Shown here: positions 26,494-34,777 of the stretch, one piece after another
How positions within the stretch are numbered: position 1 is the stretch's first letter
How the letters are laid out: each line of letters opens with the position of its first letter
DNA from: Streptomyces mangrovisoli
GTDB taxonomy: Bacteria > Actinomycetota > Actinomycetes > Streptomycetales > Streptomycetaceae
NCBI RefSeq assembly: GCF_000974985.2
Contig: NZ_LAVA02000090.1
Location: forward strand, 62,001-126,000
Direction: 5' to 3'
Length of the DNA stretch: 64,000 nucleotides
The notes under the pieces: generated by a model
Seen by the model: only the letters and a program-made list of their open reading frames with translations
What the model was told of the DNA's origin: nothing
The model's database searches: none
Made by a program: the position numbers and the translations under genes

Positions 26494-28284
26494 GTGTTCA
26501 GCGACCCCGGTGGCGGAGCAGGGCTGTGTTCGCTCGCGCGTCGCGAGCGCGAACTGGCGTCGTTGTACGAGACCGCCAAGTCGCTGACCGCGCTGGGCGA
26601 GCCCGACGAGGTGCTCCAGTCGATCGTCCGTCACGCCTACGACCTGATCCGTACGGAGTTCACCTATCTCTCGCTGGTCGGCGCCGACGGCCTGCTGTCG
26701 GTCAGGGCGTCGCAGGGAGCGGTGTCGGCCGCCTTCCTGGAGGGGGGCATACCGACCGACGTGGGGCTGGCCGGGAAGGTGCTGGCCTCCCGGACACCGC
26801 ACTGGGTGCGGCACTACGCGACCGCGACCGTCATCGATCACGATCCGGACCTCGACCGCGTGATCACCACCGAGGGAATCGTCGCGCTGCTCGGCGTGCC
26901 CCTGGTCGTCCGAGGGCGGGCGGTGGGCGCCCTGTTCGCCGCGGACCGGTCCGAACGGGCCTTCCACGCCGACGAGATCGCGCTGCTGGGCGCGTTCGCC
27001 GATCACGCCGCGGTCGCCCTCGACAACGCCCGCCTGTACGAGGCGAGCCGGACGGCTCTGCGGGAGCTGCAGATCGCGTACGGGCGGATCGAGGAGCACA
27101 TGACCGTCGTGGAGCGTGCTCAGGCGATCCACGAGGCCCTGACCGGTGTGGTCCTGCGGGGCGGGACGCCGGGCGACGTGACCCAGCTTCTCGCCGATCA
27201 GCTGGGCGGGAGCGTGACCCTCCTCGACCCGTACGGCGCGGCTCGGGTGCGCCGGGAATCGGCGTCGAGCCCGTGCCCGACCGCGACGGGGACCGGCCTG
27301 GCCGACGCCGTGGAGGACGCGCGCCGCTCGGGCCGCAGCACGACGACGGTGGACGCCGCCGCGGTGGCCCACAGCGTGGCGTCGATCCAGGCGGGCGACA
27401 GCTACCTCGGCGCGCTGGTGTGGACCCGGGAGCCGGTCCCCGGCCACGGAGTCCCGCACGAGACGGACCTGCGGACGCTGGAGCGGGCCACGCACATCCT
27501 CGGGCTGCTCATCCTCAAGGAACGGGCCGTCGCCGAGGCGGGCGAGCGCCTGAGCGGAGAACTCCTGACCGAACTCATGGTCGCAGGCCCCGGGATCAGC
27601 CCCGCCCAGCGGGCCCGCGCACAGGCCCGTGACATCGACACCGAGCGGCTGGACCTGGTGCTGGTCGCGGACTCGGCAACGTTGTCATCGACCGAACTCG
27701 CGCGTCGTCTGCACGACTTGGCGCGGGCCCGCTGCGGTCTGGCCGGCGAGCATCTGGGCCGGGCCACGATGATCCTGCCGAGCACCGACGACGAGCGCAC
27801 CGCCGAGGAGGTCCACCGTGTGCTGCGCCGGACGCTGGGCGGCCCCGTCGCCGTCGTCGCGGAACGGGTGGTCCGTCAGGACTGGGCCCGCGCCTTCTCG
27901 CTGGCCGGCCGCTGCGGCGCCGTGATGCGGGCGATCGGGCACACCGACCTGGGCGCCACGACGGGCCGGTACGCCCTCTACGCCATGATCTTCGACTCCG
28001 AACGGGCGGGTGAGCTCGACCGCTTCATCTCCGACTCCATCGGCCCGCTGCTCGAATACGACCGTCGGCGCGGCACCGACCTGGTGGACACCCTCAGCAC
28101 TTACTACGTCCATCGCGCCAATGTGGCCGCGACCGCAAGGGCGTTGTACGTGCACGTCAACACGCTGCTCAAACGGCTGGATCGCGCCGACAGCGTCCTC
28201 GGCCTCGACTGGCGCCGCGCGAACGACCTGGAACTCCAGCTCGGGCTCCGGCTGCACCGGCTCAGAGGGATCGCGACCGGTTGA
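26494..28284 (+). CDS. GAF-domain PucR/CdaR-type transcriptional regulator
   Basis: This 596-residue regulator has a GAF domain near residues 20-180 (AYDLIRTEFTYLSLVGADG, then GIVALLGVPLVVRGRAVGALFAADR), a short coiled helix, a central GGDEF-like/CdaR region, and the C-terminal PucR helix-turn-helix (STYYVHRANVAATARALYVH with VNTLLKRLDR). The family activates catabolic genes, often for aromatic compounds or purines. The GTG at 26494 lies eight bases after GAGGAGGG. Divergent placement argues that it controls the transporter and tannase genes. Confidence 0.88.
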   Translation: MFSDPGGGAGLCSLARRERELASLYETAKSLTALGEPDEVLQSIVRHAYDLIRTEFTYLSLVGADGLLSVRASQGAVSAAFLEGGIPTDVGLAGKVLASRTPHWVRHYATATVIDHDPDLDRVITTEGIVALLGVPLVVRGRAVGALFAADRSERAFHADEIALLGAFADHAAVALDNARLYEASRTALRELQIAYGRIEEHMTVVERAQAIHEALTGVVLRGGTPGDVTQLLADQLGGSVTLLDPYGAARVRRESASSPCPTATGTGLADAVEDARRSGRSTTTVDAAAVAHSVASIQAGDSYLGALVWTREPVPGHGVPHETDLRTLERATHILGLLILKERAVAEAGERLSGELLTELMVAGPGISPAQRARAQARDIDTERLDLVLVADSATLSSTELARRLHDLARARCGLAGEHLGRATMILPSTDDERTAEEVHRVLRRTLGGPVAVVAERVVRQDWARAFSLAGRCGAVMRAIGHTDLGATTGRYALYAMIFDSERAGELDRFISDSIGPLLEYDRRRGTDLVDTLSTYYVHRANVAATARALYVHVNTLLKRLDRADSVLGLDWRRANDLELQLGLRLHRLRGIATG

Positions 28285-28288
28285 AGAC

Positions 28289-28317
28289 TTGACCGTATTG
28301 GTCTGGTCCAATAATCT
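28289..28317 (+). promoter_or_regulatory. Sigma-70-like promoter with DasR-box-like inverted repeat
   Basis: TTGACC (28289-28294) and TAATCT (28312-28317) are separated by 17 bases, a good housekeeping promoter pattern for Streptomyces. Within and around the spacer, ATTGGTCTGGTCCAAT (28297-28312) is an inverted repeat that matches the published DasR consensus ACTGGTCTAGACCACT at 12 of 16 positions. If real, it would tie the GH16 gene 260 bases downstream to GlcNAc signalling. The long leader leaves this uncertain. Confidence 0.5.
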
Positions 28318-28575
28318 CTGGCCCGCACAGAACTACACAGGGCTCAACACCCCCAGCCGTCAACCCAGTTGATGATGCAGCCGCCGGCTGGAGGAGAGCC
28401 CGGCCGTCCACCGAGGACCCGCCCGGCCGTGGCGGCCCCCGGTCGGCGGCGCCTTCGCCCCGCTCGTCGCCATCCAGGAACCACACACGCACCTGCGTTT
28501 CCCACCGCCGACACCGATCACTGCAGGCGACGGGGCGAACGACGCGATCATGTCTCTTCTCCGGAGGCCACACCC

Positions 28576-30300
28576 ATGCAACTGATCCCCCCACGAGAGC
28601 CGCGCGCGTGGAAGAGAGCGCTCTCACTGATTCCCGTGGTCCTGATGACGGTGGCGGCCACCGTCACGACGACCCTCGAAGCCCAAGCGGCGGTGCCCGC
28701 CACGCCCTCGGGCTTCACGCTCACCTGGAGCGACGACTTCAACGGCGCGTCCGGCACCGGCATCGACCAGAGCCTGTGGAAGTACGACACCGGGCCGGGC
28801 AGCAGCTTCGGCACCGGTGAGATCGAGACCATGACCAACAGCACCTCGAACGTCTACTACGACGGTCAGGGTCATCTGGTGCTGCAGGCGCTGCACTCGG
28901 GCTCCGACGCGAAGAGCGGCTGGACCTCCGGGCGTGTGGAGACCCAGTCGGCCTCCTTCGGCGCCGACGCCGGCGGTGTCGTACGCATCGAGTCCGTGCT
29001 CCAGCAGCCCGACGTCAGCACCGCGAACGGCGCCGGGTACTGGCCGGCGTTCTGGATGCTCGGCGCGCCGCTGCGCGACGGAGTGACCTGGCCCAAGTCG
29101 GGCGAGGTCGACATCATGGAGGACATCAACGGCCGCAGCTCCGTCTTCAGCACCCTGCACTGCGGCGTGAACCCGGGCGGCCCGTGCAACGAGTCGACCG
29201 GCATCGGCTCGGGCGAGCGCGCCTGTTCGGGCTGCCAGACCGGCTTCCACGACTACGCGGCGGAGATCGACCGCTCGGTGTCGCCGGAGCAGATCCGGTT
29301 CTACCTGGACGGGACCAACTTCTTCACCATCAGCGCCAACCAGGTGGACGCCACGACCTGGTCCGACGCCGTCGACCACCCGTTCTTCATCATCTACGAC
29401 CTGGCCATGGGCGGCGGCTTCCCCGACGCCTTCGGCGGCGGGCCGACCTCGTCCACGGTCTCCGGCGGCAAGCTGGTCATCGACTCGGTGGCCGTCTACA
29501 ACAAGGCCGCGGGCTCCGGGGGCGGCAGCGGTTCGGTGACGGGCCAGACCATCACCGGTCCGGGCGGCAAGTGCGTGGACGTGTCCGGTGACGACACCGG
29601 CGGCGACGGCACCGCGGTCCAGCTCTGGGACTGCCAGTCGGCGGCCAAGGACCAGCACTGGACCTGGAGCGGCCAGACCCTGCAGACCCTGGGCAAGTGC
29701 CTGGACATCGCCGGCGGCGCCAGCGCCAACGGCACCAAGCTCCAACTGGCCACCTGCAACGGCGGCGGCTACCAGAACTGGGTGCGCCAGAGCGACGGCT
29801 CCCTGCGCAACCCGACCACCGGCCGGTGCATCGACTCCCCGTCGGGTGCCACCGCGAACGGCACCCGCCTGCAGATCTACGACTGCAACGGCTCCACCGC
29901 CCAGCAGTACGCCATCGGGACCCCGATCTACGGACCGGGCAGCAAGTGCGTGGACGTGGCGGGCGACGACACCGGCGGCGACGGCACCGCGGTCCAGCTC
30001 TGGGACTGCCAGCAGGCCACCTCGCTCGACCAGAAGTGGACCTGGAACGGCCAGACGCTGCGCACGCTGGGCAAGTGCCTGGACATCGCCGGCGGGGTCA
30101 ACGCCAACGGCACCAAGCTCCAGCTGGCGACCTGCAACGGCGGCGGCTACCAGAACTGGGTCGCCAACTCCGACGGTTCGATGTCCAACCCGACCACCGG
30201 CCGGTGCATCGACTCCCCGTCGGGCGCCACCGCGAACGGCACCCGCCTGCAGATCTACGACTGCAACGGCTCCGCCGCGCAGAAGTTCGCGCTGGCGTGA
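28576..30300 (+). CDS. Secreted GH16 beta-glucanase with two ricin-type (CBM13) lectin domains
   Basis: This 574-residue protein has a Sec signal (to about AQA), a GH16 domain (about 42-312) and two near-identical ricin B-type beta-trefoil domains (about 325-448 and 452-573). The GH16 active site GEVDIMEDI gives the nucleophile E177, D179 and acid/base E182. With this motif and a beta-1,3-glucan context, a laminarinase is likely; mixed-linkage glucan is the main alternative. The ATG at 28576 follows GGAGG by eight bases. A LacI-type palindrome lies inside the signal-peptide codons, and a strong terminator follows the gene. Confidence 0.93.
   Translation: MQLIPPREPRAWKRALSLIPVVLMTVAATVTTTLEAQAAVPATPSGFTLTWSDDFNGASGTGIDQSLWKYDTGPGSSFGTGEIETMTNSTSNVYYDGQGHLVLQALHSGSDAKSGWTSGRVETQSASFGADAGGVVRIESVLQQPDVSTANGAGYWPAFWMLGAPLRDGVTWPKSGEVDIMEDINGRSSVFSTLHCGVNPGGPCNESTGIGSGERACSGCQTGFHDYAAEIDRSVSPEQIRFYLDGTNFFTISANQVDATTWSDAVDHPFFIIYDLAMGGGFPDAFGGGPTSSTVSGGKLVIDSVAVYNKAAGSGGGSGSVTGQTITGPGGKCVDVSGDDTGGDGTAVQLWDCQSAAKDQHWTWSGQTLQTLGKCLDIAGGASANGTKLQLATCNGGGYQNWVRQSDGSLRNPTTGRCIDSPSGATANGTRLQIYDCNGSTAQQYAIGTPIYGPGSKCVDVAGDDTGGDGTAVQLWDCQQATSLDQKWTWNGQTLRTLGKCLDIAGGVNANGTKLQLATCNGGGYQNWVANSDGSMSNPTTGRCIDSPSGATANGTRLQIYDCNGSAAQKFALA
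28614..28625. promoter_or_regulatory. LacI-type palindrome inside the GH16 coding start
   Basis: GAGAGCGCTCTC is a perfect 12-bp palindrome located 39-50 bases into the GH16 gene, encoding part of the signal peptide (KRALS). It is the same core as the operator upstream of the GH55-like gene. A position just inside the coding region would fit repression by roadblock. Confidence 0.65.
29566..30297 (+). repeat. 375-bp internal duplication of the CBM13 domain
   Basis: The two lectin domains of the GH16 protein are encoded by near-identical DNA offset by 375 bases (125 codons); for example, the stretch ending GTGCGTGGAC ends at 29580 and again at 29955. The two copies differ by scattered substitutions. 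This indicates recent duplication or ongoing gene conversion within the gene. Confidence 0.85.
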
Positions 30301-30346
30301 GCATGGCTCCGGGCGCCGCGTGCACCGCGGCGCCCGGGGTGACGTG

Positions 30347-30378
30347 AGAGGGGCCCGGCTGATGCCGGGCCCCTCTTT
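30347..30378. terminator. Terminator between GH16 and cspA-like genes
   Basis: A 13-bp stem (AGAGGGGCCCGGC with its complement, 30347-30359 and 30364-30376) with a 4-base TGAT loop is followed by TTT. It lies 46 bases after the GH16 stop and between convergent genes. Confidence 0.88.
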
Positions 30379-30501
30379 CGCGACGGGGGGCAGCGGGTGG
30401 ACCGGCGGCCTGCGGACCATGAGTCCGGCGAGCCGCCGATCCGCTCCACCCCGCGTCGGCGATGTCACGGCGCACAGGCCCCTGCGGGCCGGTGGCGGAC
30501 G

Positions 30502-30705
30502 TCAGCCGCGGACGATGTTCTCCGCCTGGGGGCCCTTCTGGCCCTGCGTGACGTCGAAGGTGACCGGCTCGCCCTCGATCAGCTCGCGGTAACCGTTGCC
30601 GGAGATGTTCGAGTAGTGGGCGAAGACGTCCGGGCCGCCGCCGTCCTGGGCGATGAAGCCGAAGCCCTTCTCGGAGTTGAACCACTTCACGGTGCCGCTG
30701 GCCAT
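30502..30705 (-). CDS. Cold-shock protein, CspA family
   Basis: This 67-residue single-domain OB-fold RNA chaperone has both nucleic-acid-binding motifs, KGFGFI and DVFAHYS. It melts RNA structure and is commonly abundant at low temperature or during growth in Streptomyces. AAGGA lies six bases before the ATG. A second, very similar copy is encoded at 49824-50027 on the other strand. The two differ mainly after residue 35. Confidence 0.96.
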   Translation of the reverse strand: MASGTVKWFNSEKGFGFIAQDGGGPDVFAHYSNISGNGYRELIEGEPVTFDVTQGQKGPQAENIVRG

Positions 30706-30928
30706 ACTGCGTCCTTCGATCTTGCCGGGTTTGCCGGCCGGGATGATAAGCGGGTTTTCCCTTGACGAGAAAGGCCCGGCGTCCGTCCTACCCCGACAAG
30801 GGTGGCTCTATTCGATCATCCTTAGACGAGTCCGGCAAGGCCCCGGGAGCACGGCCTGCCGACACCGCCGACTTCGCACCCGTGACCGTGGGCGCGCCTC
30901 GGGGCGGCGGACGGCGCCGCACGGAGGG

Positions 30929-31744
30929 TCAGGCGGGGCGCTTCTCGCCCACTCCCGCGTACACCCAGTACTGCGACGGGTTCTCCGGAATCTCGTCCTG
31001 CGGGCCGGGGCGCCACAGGGGGACGTAGACGAGTCCGGGGTCCACCAGGTCGAAGCCGTCGAAGAGTTCGCCGATCTCGGCCCGGGACCGGGCGGTGACC
31101 GGGGAGGTGGCCCGGGAGCTGTACAGCTGCCCGACGGCCGCCGCCGTCTCCGGGCGGTCCTCGTCGGTGGCGTGGGTCAGCGCGAGCCAGCTGCCGTCGG
31201 GGACCGCGTCCCGGTAGGCCGCCACGATCTTCGCCGGGTCCTCCTCACGGGTGATGAAATGCATGATCGTGATCATCAGGACCGCGACCGGCTGGTCGAA
31301 GTCGATGAGTTCACGCACCTGCGGTGCGGACAGCACGTCCGCGGGCCGGCGGATGTCCGCCGCGACGATCGCCGCGTCCGGGTTCCCGGCGAGCAGGGCC
31401 TCGCTGTGCGCGACCGCGACGGGGTCGTTGTCCACGTAGACCACTCGGGTACCGGGACTGAGCGACTGAGCGGCCTCGTGGACGTTGCCCTGGGTGGGGA
31501 TGCCGGAGCCGAGGTCGATGAACTGGCGGACCCCACGCTCGACGAGGAAGCGCACCGCGCGCTGGAGGAAGGCCCGGTTGGCGCGGGCCAGCGTGCGCAC
31601 CTGCGGATCGATCGCGGTGAACGCGGCGACCGCCTCGCGGTCTATGGCGAAGTTGTGCTCGCCGCCCAGCATGGCGTCGTACATCCGGGCGACACTCGCC
31701 TTGTACGGATCGACGCCCTGCGGCAGTCCGGCCTCGTCCTGCAT
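30929..31744 (-). CDS. SAM-dependent methyltransferase, DUF574 (Methyltransf_19) type
   Basis: This 271-residue protein belongs to a family expanded in Streptomyces. The opening with ARMYDAMLGGEHNFAIDR and FIDLGSGIPTQGNVHE (SAM-binding glycine loop) and VVYVDNDPVAVAH is diagnostic. The substrates of this family are not established. The ATG at 31744 follows GGAG by five bases, with a GTG one codon earlier as an alternative. It is divergent from the GAF-SpoIIE phosphatase gene, a common pairing of regulatory-type genes in streptomycetes. Confidence 0.9.
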   Translation of the reverse strand: MQDEAGLPQGVDPYKASVARMYDAMLGGEHNFAIDREAVAAFTAIDPQVRTLARANRAFLQRAVRFLVERGVRQFIDLGSGIPTQGNVHEAAQSLSPGTRVVYVDNDPVAVAHSEALLAGNPDAAIVAADIRRPADVLSAPQVRELIDFDQPVAVLMITIMHFITREEDPAKIVAAYRDAVPDGSWLALTHATDEDRPETAAAVGQLYSSRATSPVTARSRAEIGELFDGFDLVDPGLVYVPLWRPGPQDEIPENPSQYWVYAGVGEKRPA

Positions 31745-31976
31745 CACAACTCCCGTAGGTTACGGCTGACTTGACTATGCATCATATAGTTGCCGATGGC
31801 ACGATCCGCCGCACCCGGCTGCTGCCGAACGCCCCACGAGCCCGACACCCCGGCCGGCTCCCCCCGGAAGGCGACGAACACTGCGGAACACAGAACGCGG
31901 CACGCCCGACGAACCGCCTCCCCCTGCCTCGTCGCCTTCCCCCGGCGTATCGCCTCCCCCTGCCTCATCACCCCTC
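31745..31976. other. Divergent region with AT-rich promoter and a 36-bp direct repeat
   Basis: Between the methyltransferase and the phosphatase there is a short AT-rich stretch with ACTATGCATCATATAGT (5-bp arms ACTAT/ATAGT), likely promoter DNA. Further right, CGCCTCCCCCTGCCTC occurs at 31915 and again at 31951, giving a 36-base (12-codon) direct repeat that is open in the phosphatase frame. No ATG, GTG or TTG in that frame precedes 32088. Confidence 0.5.
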
Positions 31977-32087
31977 CTGGCCCGCTTCTCCCCCGCGGCC
32001 GACGCCATCGGATCCGAACTGGACCTGCACCTCACCGGCCGCCATGTCGTCCACGCCCTCACCCCGGGCTTCAGCGACGCGGCCTCG

Positions 32088-33374
32088 GTGTACCTGCTGC
32101 AGCACTGGCTGCGGGAGGAGAGCGCGAGCGCCCCGCTCGACCCGCCGCAGATCGAGGCGCGCCGGCTGGCCCTGCGGATCGGTCTCGGCAGCTCCGAGGA
32201 ATGGGACCACCTGCTGCCCATAGGGGAGACGATCGTGTTCCCCAAGGACACGCCCTACGCCCGCGCCGTCGCCGACGGACGGACCCAACTCCTCGACTCC
32301 GTGGACCCGCACACGTTCGACCGGCTGCGGCTCACCGATCCCGACGACCCTGGGCTGCGCGGCCTGCTGCGCACCGCCTCCTTCCTCATCGTCCCGCTGC
32401 ACCTGCGCGGCGCGGCGATCGGGTTCATCGCCTGCACCCGGGGGCCGGACCGCGCCCCGTTCAGCCACGGCGAGGCCGTCGCCCTGGAGTCGCTCGCCGC
32501 GCGTACGGGCGTGGCCCTCGACAACGCCCGCCGCTACGAGCGGGAACGCCGCACCGCGCTGTCCATCCGCCGAAGCCTGCTGCCCGAGACCGGCCAGTCC
32601 TTCGACGGATGCCGGGTCGCCCACGCCTGTCGCCCGGCCGGTGAGGACAACGTTATCGGGGGCGACTGGTACGACGTGGTGCCCCTCGCGGGCCGCAGGC
32701 TCGCCATGATCGTCGGCGACGCCATGGGACACGGCCCGGAGGCCGCCGTCGCGATGATCCAACTGAGGACCGCCGTACGGACGCTGGCCACCCTGGACAT
32801 CGAACCCGCCGAAATGATGCGCCGGCTCGACACGGTCGCCTCGGACACGCCCGGCGCGTCCTTCGCGACCTGCGTCTACGTCGAGTGGGACGCCGACCGG
32901 CAGACCTGCACCCTCGTCGGTGCCGGCCATCCCCCGCCGCTGGTACGCCCGTTGAAGGGTCCGGCCGTACCGGTGTCGCTCAAGAGCGCGGGACTGCCCC
33001 TCGGACTGGGCACCGCCCGCTACGAACCCACGGTGCTCCACATCACCGAGCCGACGCTGCTCCTCCTCTACAGCGACGGGCTGGTGGAGTCCCGCACCCA
33101 TGACATCGACGAGGGCATCGACCGGCTCGCCGCCGCCCTCGACGCGGCCGTCGCACTCGATGCAGCTGTCGCCCTGGACGCCGCGCACGCCGTCGCACCC
33201 GCCGCCCTGTCCGCCGTGTGCAGCCAACTCCTGGGCGACGTACAGCCCATGCAGCGGACCGACGACCGGACGCTGCTTCTCGCCGCACTGGGGCCGGACG
33301 GACCCCCACCGGCCGCGCGGGCCCGGCGTCCCGCGGTCGCCGCAAGGAACCGGGAGGCGGATCCGCCGGAGTGA
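32088..33374 (+). CDS. GAF-SpoIIE (PP2C-type) serine phosphatase
   Basis: This protein of at least 428 residues combines a GAF sensor region (about 1-160, with FLIVPLHLRGAAIGFIACTRG and GVALDNARRYERER) and a SpoIIE/PP2C phosphatase domain (GGDWYDVVPLAGRRLAMIVGD, then GHGPEAAVAM, GAGHPPPLVRP and LLLYSDGLVE). Members dephosphorylate anti-sigma-factor antagonists. The given start is the first GTG in frame, but conserved GAF sequence continues in frame upstream from about 31975 (LARFSP, then ELDLHLTGRHVVHAL), so the true protein either uses a non-standard start or has lost its 5' end. A short Ala-Val-Leu-Asp repeat sits near residues 353-370. Confidence 0.88.
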   Translation: MYLLQHWLREESASAPLDPPQIEARRLALRIGLGSSEEWDHLLPIGETIVFPKDTPYARAVADGRTQLLDSVDPHTFDRLRLTDPDDPGLRGLLRTASFLIVPLHLRGAAIGFIACTRGPDRAPFSHGEAVALESLAARTGVALDNARRYERERRTALSIRRSLLPETGQSFDGCRVAHACRPAGEDNVIGGDWYDVVPLAGRRLAMIVGDAMGHGPEAAVAMIQLRTAVRTLATLDIEPAEMMRRLDTVASDTPGASFATCVYVEWDADRQTCTLVGAGHPPPLVRPLKGPAVPVSLKSAGLPLGLGTARYEPTVLHITEPTLLLLYSDGLVESRTHDIDEGIDRLAAALDAAVALDAAVALDAAHAVAPAALSAVCSQLLGDVQPMQRTDDRTLLLAALGPDGPPPAARARRPAVAARNREADPPE

Positions 33375-33381
33375 GCCGGTG

Positions 33382-34065
33382 CTACCTGATCGAGGGGGCG
33401 ACCGGCCCCTGGGCGATCAGGACGTCGGCCGCGTGGTGCCAGCCGAGTGACGCGTAGAGGCGCCGGCCCTCCTCGCTGGCGATGAGCAGACCGGTACGGG
33501 CGCCCTGGGACACGGCGCTCTCCGCCAGAGCACTCATCATGGCGCGGCCCAGGCCGCGGCGGCGGTGCGCCGCGTCCGTCTCGATGCGGTCGGCGATCGC
33601 GTGGGCGCCGACCACGGCCATGGTGCCGCGCGCCGCGAGCTCTCCGGAGGCGTCATGGAGGGAAACAACGGTGACCGGCCCGTCCGTGCGGACCTCACGC
33701 TCGTACGGCGCCGCGGGCCCGTACTTCGGGTGCTCGGTCAGATCGGTCGTCATGAAGCACTCGGAGCGGAAGACCAACTCCAGTCCAGCGGCGGCGACGA
33801 CGGCTTCGACGGCGACCGGGCGCAGGGTGGGGACCGTGAGCCAGGTGGTCCGTGTGGCGGCGGCCACGCCTGCCGCCAGCCGTGCCACGGACTCGGGCTG
33901 CTCATCCGCTCGGAGCGCGAACACCTGCACGTCCCGGCCGGGTTGACGGCACTCGGACCGCAGGCCGTCCCCGGCCGGCTCGATCGCCTCGGCCTCGGGC
34001 AGGGAGCGGGCCTCGGTCCAGCCGTTCACCCAACGCCGTATCAGCTCTGGTTCGATCTTCGTCAT
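33382..34065 (-). CDS. GNAT family acetyltransferase
   Basis: This 227-residue protein has its GNAT core in the C-terminal half: GTMAVVGAHAIADRIETDAAHRRRGLGRAMMSAL gives the acetyl-CoA loop RRRGLG, followed by the family's usual RLYASLGWHHAA. The N-terminal part is less conserved. Substrate is unknown. It is convergent with the phosphatase gene, with seven bases between the stops. I took the ATG at 34065, since upstream codons in the same frame lack a start with a ribosome binding site. Confidence 0.85.
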   Translation of the reverse strand: MTKIEPELIRRWVNGWTEARSLPEAEAIEPAGDGLRSECRQPGRDVQVFALRADEQPESVARLAAGVAAATRTTWLTVPTLRPVAVEAVVAAAGLELVFRSECFMTTDLTEHPKYGPAAPYEREVRTDGPVTVVSLHDASGELAARGTMAVVGAHAIADRIETDAAHRRRGLGRAMMSALAESAVSQGARTGLLIASEEGRRLYASLGWHHAADVLIAQGPVAPSIR

Positions 34066-34159
34066 CCGGCGATTAGACCATGACCGCGTACGGTGGGGGG
34101 TGAGCGGCCATCCCCCGTCGAGGGCTGCGCCCCGGCACCGCGGTCCGCAGACTGGGACC

Positions 34160-34742
34160 ATGCCGAAGCCCGACGTACGAGCGCTTTTCGATGCCACCGG
34201 CGTCGTCCGTCTCTCTGGTGCGTTCACCGCGGACGAGGCGTCCGCCATGCGCCACGCGATGTGGCGGCACGCCGAACACCAGGCGGGGCTGCGGCCCACC
34301 GACCCCGCCTCCTGGGCGGACTCGCCCGTACTGAACTGGCGGGGTCTCACCCGTGATCCGGTGTTCACGCCGCTCGCGGACAACCCGCCGGTGAGCGACG
34401 CCCTGGACGCGATCTTCGGGACGCCGCTACCGCAACGCCTTGCCGGCGCCGGTCGGCGCGGGCAGGGAGAACTGGCGCGCGTTCATGCGCCATCAGCCCT
34501 GGCCGGCCCGCCTTCTCGACGGCGCCGGCCTCCCGGACGGCGGTCGGCCGCTGGTCGGCGAGGCGGGTGTGATCGACGGAGTCCCGGTCGAGGTCATCGA
34601 GTTGACCGGACTGCCGGGTGACGTCGTGATCACCCACTCACACGTGTTTCACGCGCGCTCGCCCAACACCGGCGCGACTCCCCGCCTGATGCTGGGCAAG
34701 GAGATCCGCCGCGCCCGGACTCACGGGGCGGAACTTCACTGA
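34160..34742 (+). pseudogene. Phytanoyl-CoA dioxygenase-like gene, deleted and frameshifted
   Basis: The first 85 codons (ATG at 34160, starting MPKPDVRALFDATGVV) match the N-terminus of bacterial phytanoyl-CoA dioxygenase-like proteins and end at DAIFG. From about 34420 another frame carries RYRNALPAP, then NWRAFMRHQPW and the C-terminal part with VIELTGLPGDVVITHSHVFHARSPN. About 90-100 residues that should lie between, including the first iron ligands (HxD), are missing. Only the distal His region remains. The gene cannot encode an active dioxygenase. Confidence 0.8.
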
Positions 34743-34777
34743 CAGAAGATGTCAGCGGAGCTCCGGATAGTGGTGCC

